Below are positions 1-8,513 of a stretch of DNA of 8,720 nucleotides, one piece after another (position 1 is the stretch's first letter; each line of letters opens with the position of its first letter). The notes beneath the pieces were generated by a model. It searched no databases. It was not told where the DNA came from and saw only the letters and a list, made by a program, of their open reading frames with translations. The stretch is from Deinococcus sp. GTDB taxonomy: Bacteria > Deinococcota > Deinococci > Deinococcales > Deinococcaceae. The translations under genes were made by a program, and so were the position numbers. The DNA lies in assembly GCA_030524065.1 (NCBI GenBank), contig JAUNHF010000058.1, positions 1 through 8,720 of the forward strand, in the 5' to 3' direction.

Positions 1-1566
1 GACTACCTTGCGGCGCTGGGGGTGGATTACCTGTGGCTTACGCCTTTTTTCGTGTCGCCGCAGCGCGACGGCGGCTACGATGTGGCCGATTACCGGGCGG
101 TGGACCCCCGCTTTGGGACGCTGGCTGATGTGGATGCGCTGATTGCCGGAGCCAGGCAGCGCGGTATGGGCGTGATGCTGGACATGGTCTTTAACCACAC
201 CTCCACCGAGCACGAGTGGTTCAGGCGGGCGCTGGCCGGAGATCGGGAGTACCAAGACTGCTATATCTTCCGCGCCGGGTCGCCAGAGCAGCCGCCCACC
301 AACTGGCAGAGCAAGTTCGGCGGCTCAGCCTGGGCCTGGTCGCCCGAAGTGGGCCAATGGTACCTGCACCTGTTTGATGTGACGCAGGCCGACCTGAACT
401 GGGACAATCCCGCTGTGCGCCGCGAGCTGCACGACGTGGTGCGGTTCTGGCTGGAAAGGGGCGTGGCCGGGTTCCGCTTTGACGTGGTGAACCTGATTTC
501 CAAACCGGACGTGCTGGAAGACGACCACGCGGGCGATGGCCGCCGCTTTTATACCGACGGGCCACGGGTCCACGAGTACCTGCGCGAGCTGAGCCAGGCA
601 ACCGGGCTGGCCCAGGCCGTTACGGTGGGGGAGATGTCGTCCACCACGGTGGAGCACTGCGTCCTGTACACCCAGCCGCAGCGCGGCGAGCTGAATATGG
701 TGTTCAACTTTCACCACCTCAAGGTGGACTACGCTGGCGGCGACAAGTGGACGCTGATGCCGCCCGACTTTCTGGAGCTCAAGCGCATCCTGTTCGGCTG
801 GCAGCAGGCGATGAGCGACGCGGGTGGCTGGATGGCGACTTTTTGGGGCAACCACGACCAGCCCCGGCCTGTCTCGCGCTTTGGCAGCGATGACCCTCAG
901 CACCGCGCTGCCGCCGCCAAGATGCTCGCCACGGCGGGCCTGCTGCTGCGCGGCACGCCGTACATCTTTCAGGGCGAGGAACTGGGGCTGCCCAATGCCC
1001 GCTTCGGGTCCATCCACGATTACCGCGACGTAGAAAGCCACAATGCCTACGCGCTGATGCGCGAGCGCGGGCTGAGTGACGCGCAGGCGCTGGACGTGCT
1101 GGCGGCGCGCTCCCGTGACCAGGCCCGCACCCCGATGCGCTGGACCCCGGAAGGCGGCTTCAGCACGGCCGCGCCCTGGCTGGCCGATCCGCACGCCGGA
1201 GCCAGCGGCCTAAGCGTGCAGGAGCAGCTGGCCGACCCGGATTCGGTGCTGCACCACTACCGCGCCCTGATTGCGCTGCACCACCAACCGCTGTTCGCTT
1301 ACGGCGAGATAGAGCCGCTGTTGCCCGAGCATGAGCAGGTGCTGGCTTACCGGCGCGTGGCGGGTGATGAAGCCGCGCTGGTGGTGTGCAACTTTTGCAC
1401 CGAGGAAGTGACCCTGCCATTGTCTGGACCGCTGTCTTTGCCGCCGGGCAGCACCCTGCTGCTGGGCAACCTGCCCGGCGCGCCGCTGCCCCAGCCACCC
1501 GGGGAGCTGACCCCGCCTGAATTCACGCTGCGCCCTTACGAAGCGGTGGTCTACCGCCTGGGCTGA
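1..1566 (+). CDS. treC: Trehalose-6-phosphate hydrolase-like GH13 alpha-glucosidase (5' partial)
   Basis: The frame is open from base 1 and 521 residues are visible. Compared with E. coli TreC as I remember it, about 39 N-terminal residues lie outside the window. TreC cleaves cytoplasmic trehalose 6-phosphate to glucose and glucose 6-phosphate. The GH13 barrel signatures are all present: region I DMVFNH; the nucleophile Asp in [10 protein letters not shown] (codon 481-483); the acid/base Glu in TVGEM (codon 631-633); and the transition-state Asp in GNHDQ (codon 856-858). Several stretches match TreC rather than generic alpha-glucosidases: [22 protein letters not shown] followed by KWTL, and DYRDVES. 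The Val after the nucleophile fits alpha-1,6 or trehalose-phosphate enzymes rather than alpha-1,4 enzymes. No trehalose PTS permease or TreR regulator is visible. Alternatives are oligo-1,6-glucosidase or a trehalose/isomaltose hydrolase acting on unphosphorylated sugar. Family is certain; substrate is likely but unproven. Confidence 0.88.
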   Translation, partial: DYLAALGVDYLWLTPFFVSPQRDGGYDVADYRAVDPRFGTLADVDALIAGARQRGMGVMLDMVFNHTSTEHEWFRRALAGDREYQDCYIFRAGSPEQPPTNWQSKFGGSAWAWSPEVGQWYLHLFDVTQADLNWDNPAVRRELHDVVRFWLERGVAGFRFDVVNLISKPDVLEDDHAGDGRRFYTDGPRVHEYLRELSQATGLAQAVTVGEMSSTTVEHCVLYTQPQRGELNMVFNFHHLKVDYAGGDKWTLMPPDFLELKRILFGWQQAMSDAGGWMATFWGNHDQPRPVSRFGSDDPQHRAAAAKMLATAGLLLRGTPYIFQGEELGLPNARFGSIHDYRDVESHNAYALMRERGLSDAQALDVLAARSRDQARTPMRWTPEGGFSTAAPWLADPHAGASGLSVQEQLADPDSVLHHYRALIALHHQPLFAYGEIEPLLPEHEQVLAYRRVAGDEAALVVCNFCTEEVTLPLSGPLSLPPGSTLLLGNLPGAPLPQPPGELTPPEFTLRPYEAVVYRLG

Positions 1567-1602
1567 GGCCAGCCCACCGTCCGCCGGTCGGGTGGGAGGG
1601 CC
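1567..1602 (+). terminator. Possible treC terminator hairpin (no U-tract)
   Basis: Directly after the treC stop, GGCC (1567-1570) can pair with GGCC (1599-1602) and CCCACC (1573-1578) with GGTGGG (1591-1596). The two stems are separated by a symmetric AG/AG internal loop and enclose a 12-nt loop. The position fits a transcript end. No run of T follows, so an intrinsic terminator is only possible; it could instead stabilise the 3' end. Confidence 0.35.
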
Positions 1603-1645
1603 GCCGGGCAGGAGTTGGCGCACCATGCGGCGGCGGGGCAGCGGG

Positions 1646-1651
1646 TACACT
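1646..1651 (+). promoter_or_regulatory. guaB -10 box, leaderless-type promoter
   Basis: TACACT lies exactly 7 nt before the guaB ATG, so transcription would start at or next to the start codon. There is no Shine-Dalgarno in the usual place and no clear TTGACA-like -35 at 16-18 nt. The same hexamer and spacing occur before gatA and cca in this window, which supports it being functional. Confidence 0.65.
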
Positions 1652-1658
1652 GGCTTGC

Positions 1659-3173
<1,515 letters not shown>

Positions 3174-3176
3174 GCC

Positions 3177-3821
3177 GTGGGCCTGCTCGGGCTACTTCAG
3201 ACCGACCCGGTCGCCTTTGCCATCACGGCGCTGGCCCTGATGATGGCGCTGGCTTTTCACGAGTTTGCGCATGCCTGGACAGCGGACCGTTTCGGGGACC
3301 CCACGCCGCGCTCGCAGGGCCGGGTCACGCTCAATCCACTGGCGCACCTCGACCCCTTCGGCACGCTGCTGCTGCTGCTGGCGGGCTTCGGATTTGCCAA
3401 GCCGGTGATGGTGAACATGAGCCGCCTGGGCCGCTGGCAGAACTTCTGGGTGGCGGCAGCGGGGCCGCTGAGCAATATTTTGTTGGCGCTGCTGGCGGGG
3501 GTGGCGCTGCGTTTCCTGCCGCCTGAGCTGTCTTTCGGGGCAAACTTGCAGGAGCTGACGACGCTGGGGCAGGTGCTGCTGGTGTTCTTTTCGCTGAATG
3601 TGGGCCTGGCCGTGTTTAACCTGCTCCCCATTCCCATGCTGGACGGCAGCCGGGTTCTGTCGGGGTTGGTGCCCCCACTGGGCCGCGCCCTGATGGAATT
3701 TGAGCGTAGCCCGCTGAGCTTCGTGGCTGTGATGGCTTTTATCCTGGTGTTTCAGGGACAGCTCGGCCAGTTCTTGAGGACGGTGCGTGAGTGGGCACTG
3801 GGCCTGGTGTTCGCTTTTTAG
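3177..3821 (+). CDS. M50 family site-2-protease-like membrane metalloprotease
   Basis: A 214-residue, very hydrophobic polytopic membrane protein of the S2P/M50 family; members cut substrates within the lipid bilayer using zinc. The HExxH motif is HEFAH at residues 28-32 in the first membrane segment. [10 protein letters not shown] (53-62) follows, then AAAGPLSN (93-100) in a central segment, and [10 protein letters not shown] (148-157), whose Asp156 should be the third zinc ligand. There is no PDZ or CBS domain, so this is the short core-only form seen widely in bacteria, whose substrates are mostly unknown. It starts with GTG 3 nt after the guaB stop; the G-rich run at 3162-3167 inside the guaB end may act as ribosome binding site. 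Translation is likely coupled to guaB. Family is certain; a role in regulated proteolysis is inference. Confidence 0.92.
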   Translation: MGLLGLLQTDPVAFAITALALMMALAFHEFAHAWTADRFGDPTPRSQGRVTLNPLAHLDPFGTLLLLLAGFGFAKPVMVNMSRLGRWQNFWVAAAGPLSNILLALLAGVALRFLPPELSFGANLQELTTLGQVLLVFFSLNVGLAVFNLLPIPMLDGSRVLSGLVPPLGRALMEFERSPLSFVAVMAFILVFQGQLGQFLRTVREWALGLVFAF

Positions 3822-3822
3822 T

Positions 3823-3868
3823 GTTGCCCTCTGCCTGTGGGCCGCTCCTGCCACCCGTGCAGGGCAGC
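3823..3868. terminator. Possible shared hairpin between convergent genes
   Basis: The 67-bp gap between the convergent M50 and cca genes contains GTTGCCCT (3823-3830), which can pair with AGGGCAGC (3861-3868) with one G-U wobble. The roughly 30-nt loop contains a short GTGG/CCAC inner stem. The position suits a bidirectional terminator, but no U-tract follows on either strand and the loop is long, so support is weak. Confidence 0.25.
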
Positions 3869-3888
3869 CCATTCTTCGTCCCGGCTGG

Positions 3889-4917
3889 TCACCTGGCCTG
3901 AGCCGCGCAGCGCGCTGCCAGTAGATCGCGGCCTTGCAGCGGTAGGTAATCCGGGCGCTGCGGAAAAAGCACGCGGCGCAGCCATTGCTCAGGGCTGTCT
4001 GGTGCAAAGTCGGCGTGCGAGCGGGCGCGTTCCAGCAAGCGGGCCGGCGCAGTGCCCAGGCCAAGGCGCTCCTGCCAAAGCTCTGGCTGGTCGGCCTGGT
4101 GCAGCAGGGCGGCAGCGTAACTTACCGGGTCAGCGCCCACTGCGTGCAAGGCCCGCCAGAGGTCTTCCAGGCCAGCGGGCAGCACCTCTGCGGCCCCCCA
4201 CTCCCGCAGGGCGGCGGCGGCCTGGGCCGGGTCAGGCTCGCGCAGCAGCAGTTCCAGCTCGGCCCACAGGCGCGGGGTGTCGCAGGCCAGTGCCAGGGCG
4301 CTTGGCACCTGGCGCAGCAGTTCTGGGTGGGGGCGTAGCCTCAGCCGCCCGGCCAGGCGTGCGGCGCGGATCAGGCGGCTGGCGTCCTCGTGCAATGAGT
4401 GGGCGTGCAGCGGGCGCAGCGTGCGGGCGTGCAGGTCGGGCAGGCCGCCGGTGGGGTCCAGCAACGCTGGCTCGCCCAGCCTCAGGGCCAGCGCATTGAG
4501 GGCAAAATCGCGCCGCCAGAGGTCGTCCGTGAGCGTACCTGCCTGGGCAACGGGCCGCTGTCCAGGAACTGGATAGGTTTCTCGCCGCGCCCGGATAAGG
4601 TCCGCTGTACGCCCGCCAGGCAGGGTCAAGGTGGCGTTGTCGAACTGCGGATGATAGGTGTGGGGCAGGCCGGTGCGGGCGCTGTAGCGCCGCGCCAGCT
4701 CGGCTACGCTCAGGCCGCCGGTGGTGTCCAGCACGACATCTAGGTCAGGCGAAACTTTGTGCATGCCCAGCAGCACGTCGCGCACGGCGCCGCCCACCAG
4801 GGCCAGGGTTCCCGCACCAGCGGTGTCGGCGTGTAGGTCACTGAGAAATTGCCGGTCCGTGGGGGAGAGGGCCTGCCAGACCTGCTCCCCCGCTGCCTGC
4901 ATGATGTCTCCCGCCAT
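3889..4917 (-). CDS. tRNA CCA-end nucleotidyltransferase, class II (CCA-, CC- or A-adding)
   Basis: A 342-residue member of the poly(A) polymerase/CCA-adding family, which builds or repairs the 3' CCA of tRNA from CTP and ATP without a template. Motif A is GGAVRD (42-47) with the metal-binding carboxylates Asp58 and Asp60 in SPDLDVVL. The motif B region is [12 protein letters not shown] (134-145), motif C is DPTGGLPDL (154-162), and motif D is EDASR (177-181) followed by [10 protein letters not shown]. The C-terminal 150 residues are helical and poorly conserved, as expected of the tRNA-binding body and tail. The start at 4917 was chosen because a TACACT box lies exactly 7 nt upstream; an in-frame Met 11 codons earlier would lie upstream of that box. 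Deinococcus radiodurans is known to split the work between separate CC-adding and A-adding enzymes, and which this is cannot be told from sequence alone. The gene is last in the minus-strand block, 48 nt after maoC. Confidence 0.93.
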   Translation of the reverse strand: MAGDIMQAAGEQVWQALSPTDRQFLSDLHADTAGAGTLALVGGAVRDVLLGMHKVSPDLDVVLDTTGGLSVAELARRYSARTGLPHTYHPQFDNATLTLPGGRTADLIRARRETYPVPGQRPVAQAGTLTDDLWRRDFALNALALRLGEPALLDPTGGLPDLHARTLRPLHAHSLHEDASRLIRAARLAGRLRLRPHPELLRQVPSALALACDTPRLWAELELLLREPDPAQAAAALREWGAAEVLPAGLEDLWRALHAVGADPVSYAAALLHQADQPELWQERLGLGTAPARLLERARSHADFAPDSPEQWLRRVLFPQRPDYLPLQGRDLLAARCAAQAR

Positions 4918-4924
4918 AAGGAGG

Positions 4925-4930
4925 AGTGTA
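4925..4930 (-). promoter_or_regulatory. cca -10 box, leaderless-type promoter
   Basis: On the minus strand TACACT is followed by 7 nt (CCTCCTT) and then the ATG at 4917. This matches the guaB and gatA arrangement exactly. No Shine-Dalgarno precedes the ATG. The box sits in the 48-nt gap behind maoC, suggesting cca can be transcribed independently of the upstream pair. No convincing -35 is visible. Confidence 0.6.
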
Positions 4931-4965
4931 CCGGCCCAGGCACGGGCCACTTGAGGCTGGGGCGT

Positions 4966-5454
4966 TCAGGTCTTGGCTGGGCCACCCTGCATCAGCATGG
5001 TGCGGGTACACTCAGCCACCACCTCGCCGCGCTGGTTCAGGGCGCGGTGCCGCACGGTGACCACTCCCTGTCCGGGACGGCTGCGGCTGGGGCGGGCTTC
5101 AAGCACTTCCGATTCGGCGCGGATGGTATCGCCGTGAAAGACCGGCGCCGGGAACCGCACCCCGTCCAGGCCCAGGTTGGCGATCAAGGTGCCCAGCGTC
5201 AGCTCGTGGACGCTCAGGCCCACCAGCAGGCTGAGGGTCATCATCGAATTGACCAGCGGCTGCCCGAACTCGCTTCTGGCGGCGTACTCGAAATCCAGGT
5301 GCAGCGGCTGCGGATTCATGGTCAGGGTGGTAAAGAAAATATTGTCGCTCTCGGTCAGCGTCCGGGTGATGCGGTGGCGAATCACCGTGCCGGGCGGCAG
5401 CTCCTCAAAGTAGCGGCCCTGGGGGCGCAGCAGGTCGGCGTTCAGTTCGGTCAT
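4966..5454 (-). CDS. MaoC-fold (hotdog) acyl-CoA hydratase/dehydratase
   Basis: A 162-residue single-hotdog MaoC-like protein. The family reversibly hydrates enoyl-CoA thioesters in the cytoplasm, usually as dimers. The hydratase segment spans residues 33-59 and contains Asp37, Asn47 and His52 in [15 protein letters not shown]. It differs from the classical R-specific motif, where Asp and His are only about 5 residues apart, and resembles the branch that includes mesaconyl- and itaconyl-CoA hydratases. [17 protein letters not shown] (95-111) is the usual second MaoC segment, containing the F-x-x-P-V-x-x-G-D pattern. Its ATG overlaps the stop of the citE-like gene by 4 nt (ATGA), and GGAGAGGAG lies 8 nt upstream, so translation is coupled. 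By analogy with the adjacent Rv2499c/Rv2498c pair of Mycobacterium tuberculosis, it may form or consume citramalyl-CoA. Fold is certain; substrate is inference. Confidence 0.88.
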   Translation of the reverse strand: MTELNADLLRPQGRYFEELPPGTVIRHRITRTLTESDNIFFTTLTMNPQPLHLDFEYAARSEFGQPLVNSMMTLSLLVGLSVHELTLGTLIANLGLDGVRFPAPVFHGDTIRAESEVLEARPSRSRPGQGVVTVRHRALNQRGEVVAECTRTMLMQGGPAKT

Positions 5455-6329
5455 GGCTCGTTCTCCTCTCCAGCCTGGGCCAGCGCAGCGCGGGCAGCGG
5501 CCAGCATCGGTTCATCCACCATCTGCCCCTCAAAGCTGAACGCTCCGTGCCCGGCCTGTGCGGCCCCGGCGGCGGCGTCCAGCAGGGCGCGTGCGCGGGC
5601 CAGCTGCGCTTCACTGATCCCAAACAGCTCGTTGCTGAGGGGCACCTGCGCCGGGTGGATGCACAGCTTGCCGCCGTAGCCCAGGCTGCGGCCCTGCGCG
5701 GCGTCCTCGCGGAAGCGGGGTTCGTCGTTCAGCGCCGTGACCACGATATCCAGCGCGTGCGTGCCGGTCAGCCGGGCGGCCAGTGCCACCTGCGAGCGGG
5801 CGTACAGCACCTCCTGATTGCCGGGAGTCCGCACCCCGCCCAGGTCGGTGACATAGTCCTCTGCGCCAAAATAGGCCCAGCGCACGCAGTCCAGTTGCAG
5901 GATGCTGCGGGCGTTCCAGACCCCGGCCCCGGTTTCCAGCCCCGCCAGGATAGGCAGGTTCAGCCCGCGCTCACGCAGAGCGTCGCGGGCCATTTCCGCA
6001 TCTACCGCCGCTTCCAATTTGGGCACCACGACTCCGGCCAGACCGGCGTGCAGCGCGGCCATGTCTTCTTCAAAAAAGGGCGAGTGCACCGCGTTGACCC
6101 GCACGAACACGGCCAGCTCTGGATGCTGGGCACACAGCGCCTCGCTGCCCATGCGGGCAACAGGCCGGGCGTCGGCCTTGGCCTGGGGGGTGGCAGGCAC
6201 AGCGTCTTCCAGGTCAATTACCACGGCGTCAGGGCCGGAGCGGGGCAGCTTGGCAATCAGATCGGCGCGGCCGCCCGGCGCAAACAGCACCGACCGGGGC
6301 CGCAGGGCGGCTGGCTGAATTGTGGACAT
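5451..6329 (-). CDS. HpcH/HpaI-family CoA-ester lyase (CitE-like)
   Basis: A 292-residue TIM-barrel lyase of the citrate lyase beta-subunit/malyl-CoA lyase family, which cleaves beta-hydroxyacyl-CoA thioesters in a Mg2+-dependent aldol-type reaction. In order it shows [10 protein letters not shown] (12-21), [10 protein letters not shown] (36-45), FVRVNA with Arg77 (75-80), VVPKLEA (100-106), [14 protein letters not shown] with the probable Mg ligand Glu132, [12 protein letters not shown] with the second ligand Asp158, [10 protein letters not shown] (220-229) and DEPML near 272-276. No citrate lyase alpha or gamma (citF/citD) genes are nearby, so it is not part of a citrate lyase complex; it is a stand-alone CitE-like enzyme such as (S)-citramalyl-CoA, malyl-CoA or beta-methylmalyl-CoA lyase. 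It lies 28 nt behind gatA but has its own TAGACT box 6 nt before the ATG. It overlaps maoC by 4 nt, which supports a shared pathway. Confidence 0.92.
   Translation of the reverse strand: MSTIQPAALRPRSVLFAPGGRADLIAKLPRSGPDAVVIDLEDAVPATPQAKADARPVARMGSEALCAQHPELAVFVRVNAVHSPFFEEDMAALHAGLAGVVVPKLEAAVDAEMARDALRERGLNLPILAGLETGAGVWNARSILQLDCVRWAYFGAEDYVTDLGGVRTPGNQEVLYARSQVALAARLTGTHALDIVVTALNDEPRFREDAAQGRSLGYGGKLCIHPAQVPLSNELFGISEAQLARARALLDAAAGAAQAGHGAFSFEGQMVDEPMLAAARAALAQAGEENEP
5463..5471 (-). promoter_or_regulatory. maoC ribosome binding site
   Basis: Inside the 3' end of the citE-like gene, the minus strand reads GGAGAGGAG ending 8 nt before the maoC ATG. This is a strong Shine-Dalgarno at normal spacing and supports the start at 5454. 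It contrasts with guaB, citE, gatA and cca, which lack one. Confidence 0.7.
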
Positions 6330-6335
6330 GGCGTC

Positions 6336-6341
6336 AGTCTA
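6336..6341 (-). promoter_or_regulatory. citE-like gene -10 box, leaderless-type promoter
   Basis: TAGACT on the minus strand is followed by 6 nt and the ATG at 6329. It fits the TANNNT consensus and nearly the same spacing as the other leaderless-type starts here. It lies within the 28-nt spacer after gatA, so any -35 element would fall in or at the end of gatA; none is clear. Confidence 0.5.
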
Positions 6342-6357
6342 ATGCACAGCTCGCCGC

Positions 6358-7821
6358 TTACAGCGCAAAGTCCGCGTAGCCGCCGGGCACCTCCAGCTCC
6401 ACGGCTCCCAGGTCTTCCAGGGCGGCGGCCAGGGCCACCAGCCGGGCGTCGTCGCCGGCGCGGGCGATAAATTGCAGGCCCACCGGCAGTCGTTCGCCGT
6501 CCACTTCCTCAAAGCCGGACGGCACATTAAGCGCCGGTACGCCCGCCAGGTTCACGGCCACGGTGTTCACGTCGGCGGCGTACATGGCGAGGGGATCGCC
6601 GCTGCGCTCGCCCAGCTGGAAGGCTGGAAAGGGACTGGTGGGCGTGAGCAGCACGTCAAAGCGCCCAAAAACGTCCGCAAGTTCCTGTGCGATCAGGCGG
6701 CGAACCTGCAAGGCTTTGGTGTAATAGCGGGCCGCGTGTCCGCTGCTCAGAATAAAAGTGCCCAGCATGACGCGCTTTTGCACTTCTGCCCCGAAATACT
6801 CTTCACGGGTCCGCAGCGTGGTGTCTCCCGCGCCGCTGTGGCCCTCGGCGCGGCGGCCATAGTGCATCCCGTCAAAGCGCGAAAGATTGGAGCTGGCCTC
6901 GGCCATTGCCACCACGTAGTAGGCGGCGACCGCGTGGTCCAGGTGCGGCAAGCTGACTTCCTTTACCCGGGCGCCAGCGCCACTCAGGGCCATACGCATC
7001 CGGTCCAGCGTGGCCGCCACGCCGGGGGTGAGTCCGCGCAGACCTTCGGTGACCACCCCCACCCGCAGCCCATCCAGGCCAAGTGCGCCGCTGAAATCGG
7101 CCGGCTGTCTCAGGCTGGTGGCGTCCTGGGGGTCATGGCCCGACATCACGCCCATCATCAGGGCCAGGTCGGCGGCACTCAGGGCAAAGGGGGCCACCGT
7201 GTCCAGGCTGCTGGCATAGGCCACCAGGCCGGAACGCGGAATGCGGCCATAGGTGGGCTTGAATCCGTACACGCCGCACAGGGCAGCGGGCTGGCGCACC
7301 GAGCCGCCGGTGTCGCTGCCCACCGTGAGCGGGGCCAGCCGGGCAGCGATGGCCGCCGCGCTGCCCCCAGAGCTGCCGCCCGGCACGCGGCCCTGGCCCC
7401 AGGGGTTGAGTGCCGGCCCGAAGGCGCTGCTCTCCGTGCTGGACCCCATGGCAAACTCGTCCATGTTGGCTTTGCCGACCACCACGGCGCCGGCGTCCAT
7501 CAGCCGCTGCACCGCTGTGGCCGTGTAGGGGGAGCGGTACTCGGCCAGCATCTGGCTGGCGCAGGTGGTCCGGGTGCCGCGCAGGTTCAGGTTGTCCTTG
7601 ATAATCACCGGCACGCCGGCCAGTGGCAGGGGCTCGCCGGCGGCCAGCCGTTGCCTGAGCGTCTGCACCTGCTCGCCGGGGTCCACTTCGCTGAGCAGGG
7701 CGTTCAGCCCGCTGGCCGCCCGGACGCGGCGGAGCGCCTCGTGGGCAGCGGCGTCCGGGGCCTGGGCGCCGCTGCGAACGGCCTGAGCGAGGGTGGTGGC
7801 GGGTGAAGGCAAACTCGGCAT
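6358..7821 (-). CDS. gatA: Asp-tRNA(Asn)/Glu-tRNA(Gln) amidotransferase subunit A
   Basis: A complete 487-residue amidase-signature protein, the glutaminase subunit of GatCAB. The complex converts Asp-tRNA(Asn) or Glu-tRNA(Gln) to the amidated forms using glutamine-derived ammonia. The catalytic Ser-cisSer-Lys triad is visible as Lys75 in PVIIKDNL, Ser150 in PGGSSGGSAAAIAA and Ser174 in GSDTGGSVRQP. All are offset by a constant 4 residues from the S. aureus GatA triad as I recall it (79/154/178). GFKPTYGRIPRSGLVAYASSLD (187-207) and the C-terminal LAGVPALNVPSGF and LPVGLQFIA are typical GatA. The frame stays open upstream to 8115, but that stretch overlaps scpB and reads as non-native sequence. 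The ATG at 7821 with TACACT 7 nt upstream is the real start. gatB and gatC are not here. In D. radiodurans, which also has GlnRS, GatCAB mainly makes Asn-tRNA. Confidence 0.96.
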   Translation of the reverse strand: MPSLPSPATTLAQAVRSGAQAPDAAAHEALRRVRAASGLNALLSEVDPGEQVQTLRQRLAAGEPLPLAGVPVIIKDNLNLRGTRTTCASQMLAEYRSPYTATAVQRLMDAGAVVVGKANMDEFAMGSSTESSAFGPALNPWGQGRVPGGSSGGSAAAIAARLAPLTVGSDTGGSVRQPAALCGVYGFKPTYGRIPRSGLVAYASSLDTVAPFALSAADLALMMGVMSGHDPQDATSLRQPADFSGALGLDGLRVGVVTEGLRGLTPGVAATLDRMRMALSGAGARVKEVSLPHLDHAVAAYYVVAMAEASSNLSRFDGMHYGRRAEGHSGAGDTTLRTREEYFGAEVQKRVMLGTFILSSGHAARYYTKALQVRRLIAQELADVFGRFDVLLTPTSPFPAFQLGERSGDPLAMYAADVNTVAVNLAGVPALNVPSGFEEVDGERLPVGLQFIARAGDDARLVALAAALEDLGAVELEVPGGYADFAL

Positions 7822-7828
7822 GTGCCCC

Positions 7829-7834
7829 AGTGTA
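7829..7834 (-). promoter_or_regulatory. gatA -10 box, leaderless-type promoter
   Basis: TACACT on the minus strand lies exactly 7 nt before the gatA ATG at 7821, with no Shine-Dalgarno between. It decides the start codon among several in-frame ATGs farther upstream. It sits in the 88-nt gap after scpB. An inverted repeat, AGCAA-CA-TTGCT (7844-7855), lies just upstream of the box. Confidence 0.65.
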
Positions 7835-7909
7835 AGGGCAGAAAGCAACATTGCTGGCAGGAGCGGAGCGGGGACCATCGCCCCGTCATCGCTTTTGCTG
7901 GCCTTGCCC

Positions 7910-8458
7910 TCAGCCGCGCAGCAGTTCGGAAAAGTCGCTGCCTTCCAGCGGCGGCAGTTCTTCCAGCGAGGCCAGGCCAAATTCCAGGAGGAACTTCTGG
8001 GTGGTGCCGTACAGGATGGGCTGGCCCACCGCGTCGCTGCGCCCCACCGCCTTGACCAGTTCGCGCTCCTGCAAAGTGACCAGGGAAGACGCGCTGCCCC
8101 CGCGCATGGCCTCAATTTCGGCGCGGGTGACCGGCTGCCGGTAGGCGATCACCGCCAGCACCTCCAGCGCAGCGTGACTGAGCGGCGGCAGCGCTGCCAG
8201 GGACAGCACCGGGGCCAGGCGCGGCCCCAGCTCGGGCGGTACGTATAGTCGCCAGCCCCCGCCCACCAGTTCTGCCGCCAGGCCCAGCTCGCGCAGGCGA
8301 CCCTGCAAGTCCTGCACCACACGCAGGGCACCGTCCTCGCTCAGCCCGGTCAGCCCGGCCAGTTCACTCAGCCGCAGGGGCCGGCCAGCTGCCAGCAGCG
8401 CCGCGCAGACCAGTTGCAGTGGGGTGGGTTCGGAAGTTCGGTCAGGCGCAGCGGGCAT
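7910..8458 (-). CDS. scpB: Segregation and condensation protein B
   Basis: ScpB of about 182 residues, the winged-helix kleisin-associated subunit that binds ScpA and SMC in the bacterial condensin-like complex on the chromosome. Two winged-helix domains are expected; the first begins around LVCAALLAAGRPLRLSELA. The family hallmark is the segment LSHAALEVLAVIAYRQPVTRAEIEAMRG, followed by VGQPILYGTTQKFLLEFGL and LEELPPL near the C terminus. The start is uncertain. GTG at 8494, ATG at 8470 and ATG at 8458 are in frame and none has a Shine-Dalgarno. I chose 8458 because a TATCAT box ends 10 nt before it and it still leaves a normal N terminus. The stop is 88 nt before gatA. The usual partner gene scpA is not beside it; the preceding gene is a YrdC-domain protein. 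Confidence 0.93.
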   Translation of the reverse strand: MPAAPDRTSEPTPLQLVCAALLAAGRPLRLSELAGLTGLSEDGALRVVQDLQGRLRELGLAAELVGGGWRLYVPPELGPRLAPVLSLAALPPLSHAALEVLAVIAYRQPVTRAEIEAMRGGSASSLVTLQERELVKAVGRSDAVGQPILYGTTQKFLLEFGLASLEELPPLEGSDFSELLRG

Positions 8459-8468
8459 ACGGCCCAGC

Positions 8469-8474
8469 ATGATA
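8469..8474 (-). promoter_or_regulatory. Candidate scpB -10 box
   Basis: TATCAT on the minus strand lies 10 nt before the ATG at 8458, giving a leader of only a few nt if transcription starts about 7 nt downstream. A competing box, TACTCT (8497-8502), lies only 2 nt before the possible GTG start at 8494. Neither fits as cleanly as those of guaB, gatA and cca; read-through from the upstream gene is also possible. Confidence 0.25.
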
Positions 8475-8513
8475 GCGCCCAGGGGAGGGGTCACCCAGAG
8501 TAGGGGTCACAGG

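Noticed and set aside
325..1194. Minus-strand open frame of about 290 codons opposite treC.
   Set aside because: It is antisense to an intact GH13 domain, shows no motif, and is explained by codon bias.
3366..3380. Run of five CTG triplets in the M50 gene.
   Set aside because: It encodes five Leu in a membrane segment; too short to call a functional repeat.
4918..4924. CCTCCTT between the cca -10 box and ATG, identical to the 16S rRNA anti-Shine-Dalgarno core.
   Set aside because: It is the complement of a Shine-Dalgarno, not one itself, and would probably not be transcribed if cca is leaderless. Probably coincidence.
5007..5012. Another TACACT on the plus strand, inside maoC.
   Set aside because: It lies within coding sequence, antisense, with no start codon 6-8 nt downstream; no gene follows on that strand.
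5547..7806. Two long plus-strand open frames opposite the citE-like gene and gatA.
   Set aside because: Both are antisense to genes with intact family motifs, and their translations are low-complexity Gly/His/Gln/Arg sequence without any known motif.
7869..7885. Short CGGGG/CCCCG hairpin in the scpB-gatA gap.
   Set aside because: The stem is only 5 bp with no U-tract; short G/C stems are expected by chance at this GC content.
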